NCBI GenBank assembly: GCA_945882755.1
Contig: CAMCWS010000002.1
Coordinates: 1-60,211, forward strand
Direction: 5' to 3'
Length of the DNA stretch: 60,211 nucleotides
Source of the DNA: Bordetella parapertussis
GTDB lineage: Bacteria; Pseudomonadota; Gammaproteobacteria; Burkholderiales; Burkholderiaceae_C
Of the stretch, positions 58,333 to 60,211 are shown piece after piece. The notes beneath the pieces were generated by a model, which did no database searches, was not told the origin of the DNA, and was given only the letters and a program-made list of their open reading frames with translations. Positions within the stretch are counted from its first letter, which is position 1; each line of letters opens with the position of its first letter. Position numbers and translations under genes: made by a program.

Positions 58333-60211
58333 GACCGGCCAAGGCTTGTAAAAGTTCAGGCAGGGTCTGAACCCTGTGCATGGGCGGCAAATTGGCCAGT
58401 AACCGCCTGCCATAGCCGGTGCTGACCAAGCGGTTGTCGCATACCACCAAAGCGCCTAGGTCACTTTCTCGGCGAATCAAACGCCCTGCCCCTTGTTTCA
58501 GTGACACTGCGGCCTCTGGCAAAAAATAATCATTGAACGAACTGCGTCCTTGCGCTTCCAAGCGTTGGCCGCGAGCTTCCACCACCGGGTCATTGGGTGG
58601 GGGAAAAGGCAGTTTGTCGATCACCACCGCTTGCAGCGCGTCCCCAGGCACATCAAAGCCTTCCCAAAAACTGGCCGTCGCGACCAGCACACACCCTTGT
58701 CTGCCGGGTTCAATGGCTTGGCGAAAACGTTGCATCAACTGTCGCTTGGGACTTTCGCCTTGAACCAAAACTTCCAACTCTGCGGTTTCGCCCAAGGCGG
58801 CTTGCAACTGCAAGCCAATCGCTCGCAAAGCGCGTGAGGTGGTGGTCAGCACCAGTGTGCGTCCTCCTAAGGCCCGTGCGATTTGCAGTGCCACTTCTCC
58901 CACAGCCGCACTGTGTTGGGCATCTTTGGGTGACACCATGTCGCGTGGCACATAAAGCCAGGCTTGGCTTGCATAGTCAAAGGGACTTTCAACACGCAAG
59001 ACGGTTGCCTGCGATAAACCACAGGGCTCTGTGAACCAGCTCAATCGCTCGTCGTCGCCCAGCGTGGCCGAGGTAAAAATCCAACTGCGCGGCAAATCCA
59101 CCGCATTGCCTTGCGAATCAGGCACAGTCACCACGGTTTGCAACAAACGGCTTTGCATCACCTCCGCTATGTCCAGCGGCGCTTCCATGCAACGCGCTTG
59201 CGACCCCACTTCCAACCAGCGAACAGAGCCAGCCGGACACTCTTGGGAAAAGTGGGCAATCAAGCCAATGATGTCGCTCACGCGTTCATGCAAGCGCACA
59301 AACTCTGGCGCAGCATCTGCCACCACTTCTAAGGAAGCCAGTACCCCTTGGGATCGCTGCGTCAACAGCAGCATGGCGTCGCCCCAGTCTTGGGGATGGA
59401 TGCCCTGCGGGTAACCTGCCAACCACCGCAAACGGGTGTTGGGCGGGTGCTTGCCAATCAGCAAACGAAGGTCGCGCAAAGACTTTTCAAACTCACCCAC
59501 CACGCCTTGCCAATCCGCCAAGCCCTTGGCCAATTGCAAACCGCAGGCAAGGATGTCTCGGGCCAAATCGAGCATTTGCCCCAAGCCCAGTTGTTGACCC
59601 AAAAACTGTATGCCGGTTTCATTGAGTTGATGGGCTTCATCGAACACCACTACCCTCACACTGGGCAGCAACTCGGCCATGCCACCCTCGCGCATGGCCA
59701 AATCCGCAAAAAACAAGTGGTGATTGATCACCACCACATCGGCTGCCATCGCTTCTTTGCGGGCGGCATTCACATGGCACTCTTTCCAAAAGCTGCAGGT
59801 CGAGCCCAAACAGTTGTCGCGGTTGGAAGTGATGAGGGGAATCAGCGGTGAGCGCTCATCGAGCGTGGGCATTTCAGCCAAATCGCCTGTGCGGGTGGTG
59901 TTTGCCCAGGTTTGTACCTGCGCCAAGGTTCTGGCAGAAATTCGGTCGGGCAAGGTGGCCGTTTGTTGTGCCATGGCCAAGCGTTGCTGGCACACATAAC
60001 TGCCGCGGCCTTTGAGCATGGCCAAGCGCAGAGGCAAGCCCAAAGCTGCGAGTAAATCGGGAATATCTCTGGCAAAGAGTTGGTCTTGCAAGGTTTTGGT
60101 GGCAGTCGAGAGCAACACCCGCTCGCCACTGAGCAAGGCTGGCACAAGGTAGGCAAAGGTCTTGCCAACGCCTGTACCCGCCTCCACCACCAAGGAACCA
60201 CCCTCGGCCAC
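58304..60211 (-). CDS. DinG/YoaA-type ATP-dependent helicase, C-terminal part (5' end outside window)
   Basis: The frame is open to the right edge, so the N-terminus is missing. Visible are Walker A EAGTGVGKT, a four-Cys iron-sulfur cluster region (SYVCQQR and NCLGSTCSFWKEC), DEAH in VVFDEAHQL, and the C-terminal helicase motifs LVLTTTSRAL, ATASFWEGFDVPGD and GAGRLIRRESD. This is the XPD-like superfamily 2 layout of YoaA/DinG, which unwinds damaged or R-loop DNA. At least 635 residues are present. The start is not within the window. Confidence 0.93.
   Translation of the reverse strand: MAEGGSLVVEAGTGVGKTFAYLVPALLSGERVLLSTATKTLQDQLFARDIPDLLAALGLPLRLAMLKGRGSYVCQQRLAMAQQTATLPDRISARTLAQVQTWANTTRTGDLAEMPTLDERSPLIPLITSNRDNCLGSTCSFWKECHVNAARKEAMAADVVVINHHLFFADLAMREGGMAELLPSVRVVVFDEAHQLNETGIQFLGQQLGLGQMLDLARDILACGLQLAKGLADWQGVVGEFEKSLRDLRLLIGKHPPNTRLRWLAGYPQGIHPQDWGDAMLLLTQRSQGVLASLEVVADAAPEFVRLHERVSDIIGLIAHFSQECPAGSVRWLEVGSQARCMEAPLDIAEVMQSRLLQTVVTVPDSQGNAVDLPRSWIFTSATLGDDERLSWFTEPCGLSQATVLRVESPFDYASQAWLYVPRDMVSPKDAQHSAAVGEVALQIARALGGRTLVLTTTSRALRAIGLQLQAALGETAELEVLVQGESPKRQLMQRFRQAIEPGRQGCVLVATASFWEGFDVPGDALQAVVIDKLPFPPPNDPVVEARGQRLEAQGRSSFNDYFLPEAAVSLKQGAGRLIRRESDLGALVVCDNRLVSTGYGRRLLANLPPMHRVQTLPELLQALAGLTKTDTNSC

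Overview
The window looks like a chromosomal segment of a betaproteobacterium in Burkholderiales, most likely a Comamonadaceae-type freshwater organism (Limnohabitans/Rhodoferax-like; this is an inference from gene order and protein character, not a measured placement). Supporting signs are the runs hfq-hflX-hflK-hflC-DUF2065-hisZ-purA-phosphoribosyltransferase and ndk-rlmN-ispG-hisS-yfgM-bamB-der, the rnfH-ratA/smpB pair, and a Liv-type transporter. The DNA is densely coded: no gap between genes exceeds about 250 bases, and I see no tRNA, rRNA, CRISPR array, insertion sequence or phage gene. Both ends cut genes: a penicillin-acylase-family enzyme on the left and a DinG-type helicase on the right.

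Region 1 (1-5401, all minus strand) reads as one transcription unit: a fused TadA/haloalkane-dehalogenase protein, LD-carboxypeptidase, an LhgO-like FAD oxidoreductase, an aldehyde dehydrogenase and a penicillin acylase relative. The fusion is the most unusual gene in the window. Its second half has every catalytic and halide-binding residue expected of a DhlA-like (HLD-I) dehalogenase. Region 2 (5419-10958) holds two secreted proteins of unknown function, a methyltransferase overlapping infA, a cold-shock gene with a structured leader, a CoA-binding protein, MetY and an ornithine-cyclodeaminase relative.

Region 3 (10978-18163) is a catabolic-looking block. A Baeyer-Villiger-type monooxygenase converges on a six-gene operon livK-livH-livM-SDR-livG-livF, in which a short-chain dehydrogenase lies inside the transporter genes through overlapping start and stop codons. 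This suggests uptake of a small carbonyl or alcohol compound and its oxidation. A 12-bp tandem repeat sits in the livK promoter. Region 4 (18249-24188) has small secreted or membrane proteins, an AhpD-like protein, Pgi, a cytochrome c, a PQQ-type sugar dehydrogenase and a LuxR-family response regulator.

Region 5 (24333-31720) has guaB and guaA separated by a HepT/MntA toxin-antitoxin pair, with two tandem paralogous hybrid histidine kinases facing away from guaB. Region 6 (31714-47460) is mainly housekeeping: RnfH, RatA, SmpB, a LolD-like ATPase, a TesA-like esterase, the tRNA 2-selenouridine synthase, MetC, purine synthesis, HisZ, HflK/HflC, HflX, Hfq, a TerC-family protein, an NhaR-like regulator, a YccA-family protein and a zinc-ribbon protein. 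Region 7 (47475-60211) carries der, bamB, yfgM, hisS, ispG, rlmN, ndk, a RluB-type synthase, scpB, rluD, bamD and the helicase.

Many neighbouring genes overlap by 1-4 bases (ATGA, GTGA or TGATG), so translational coupling is common. Several convergent pairs also overlap at their 3' ends.
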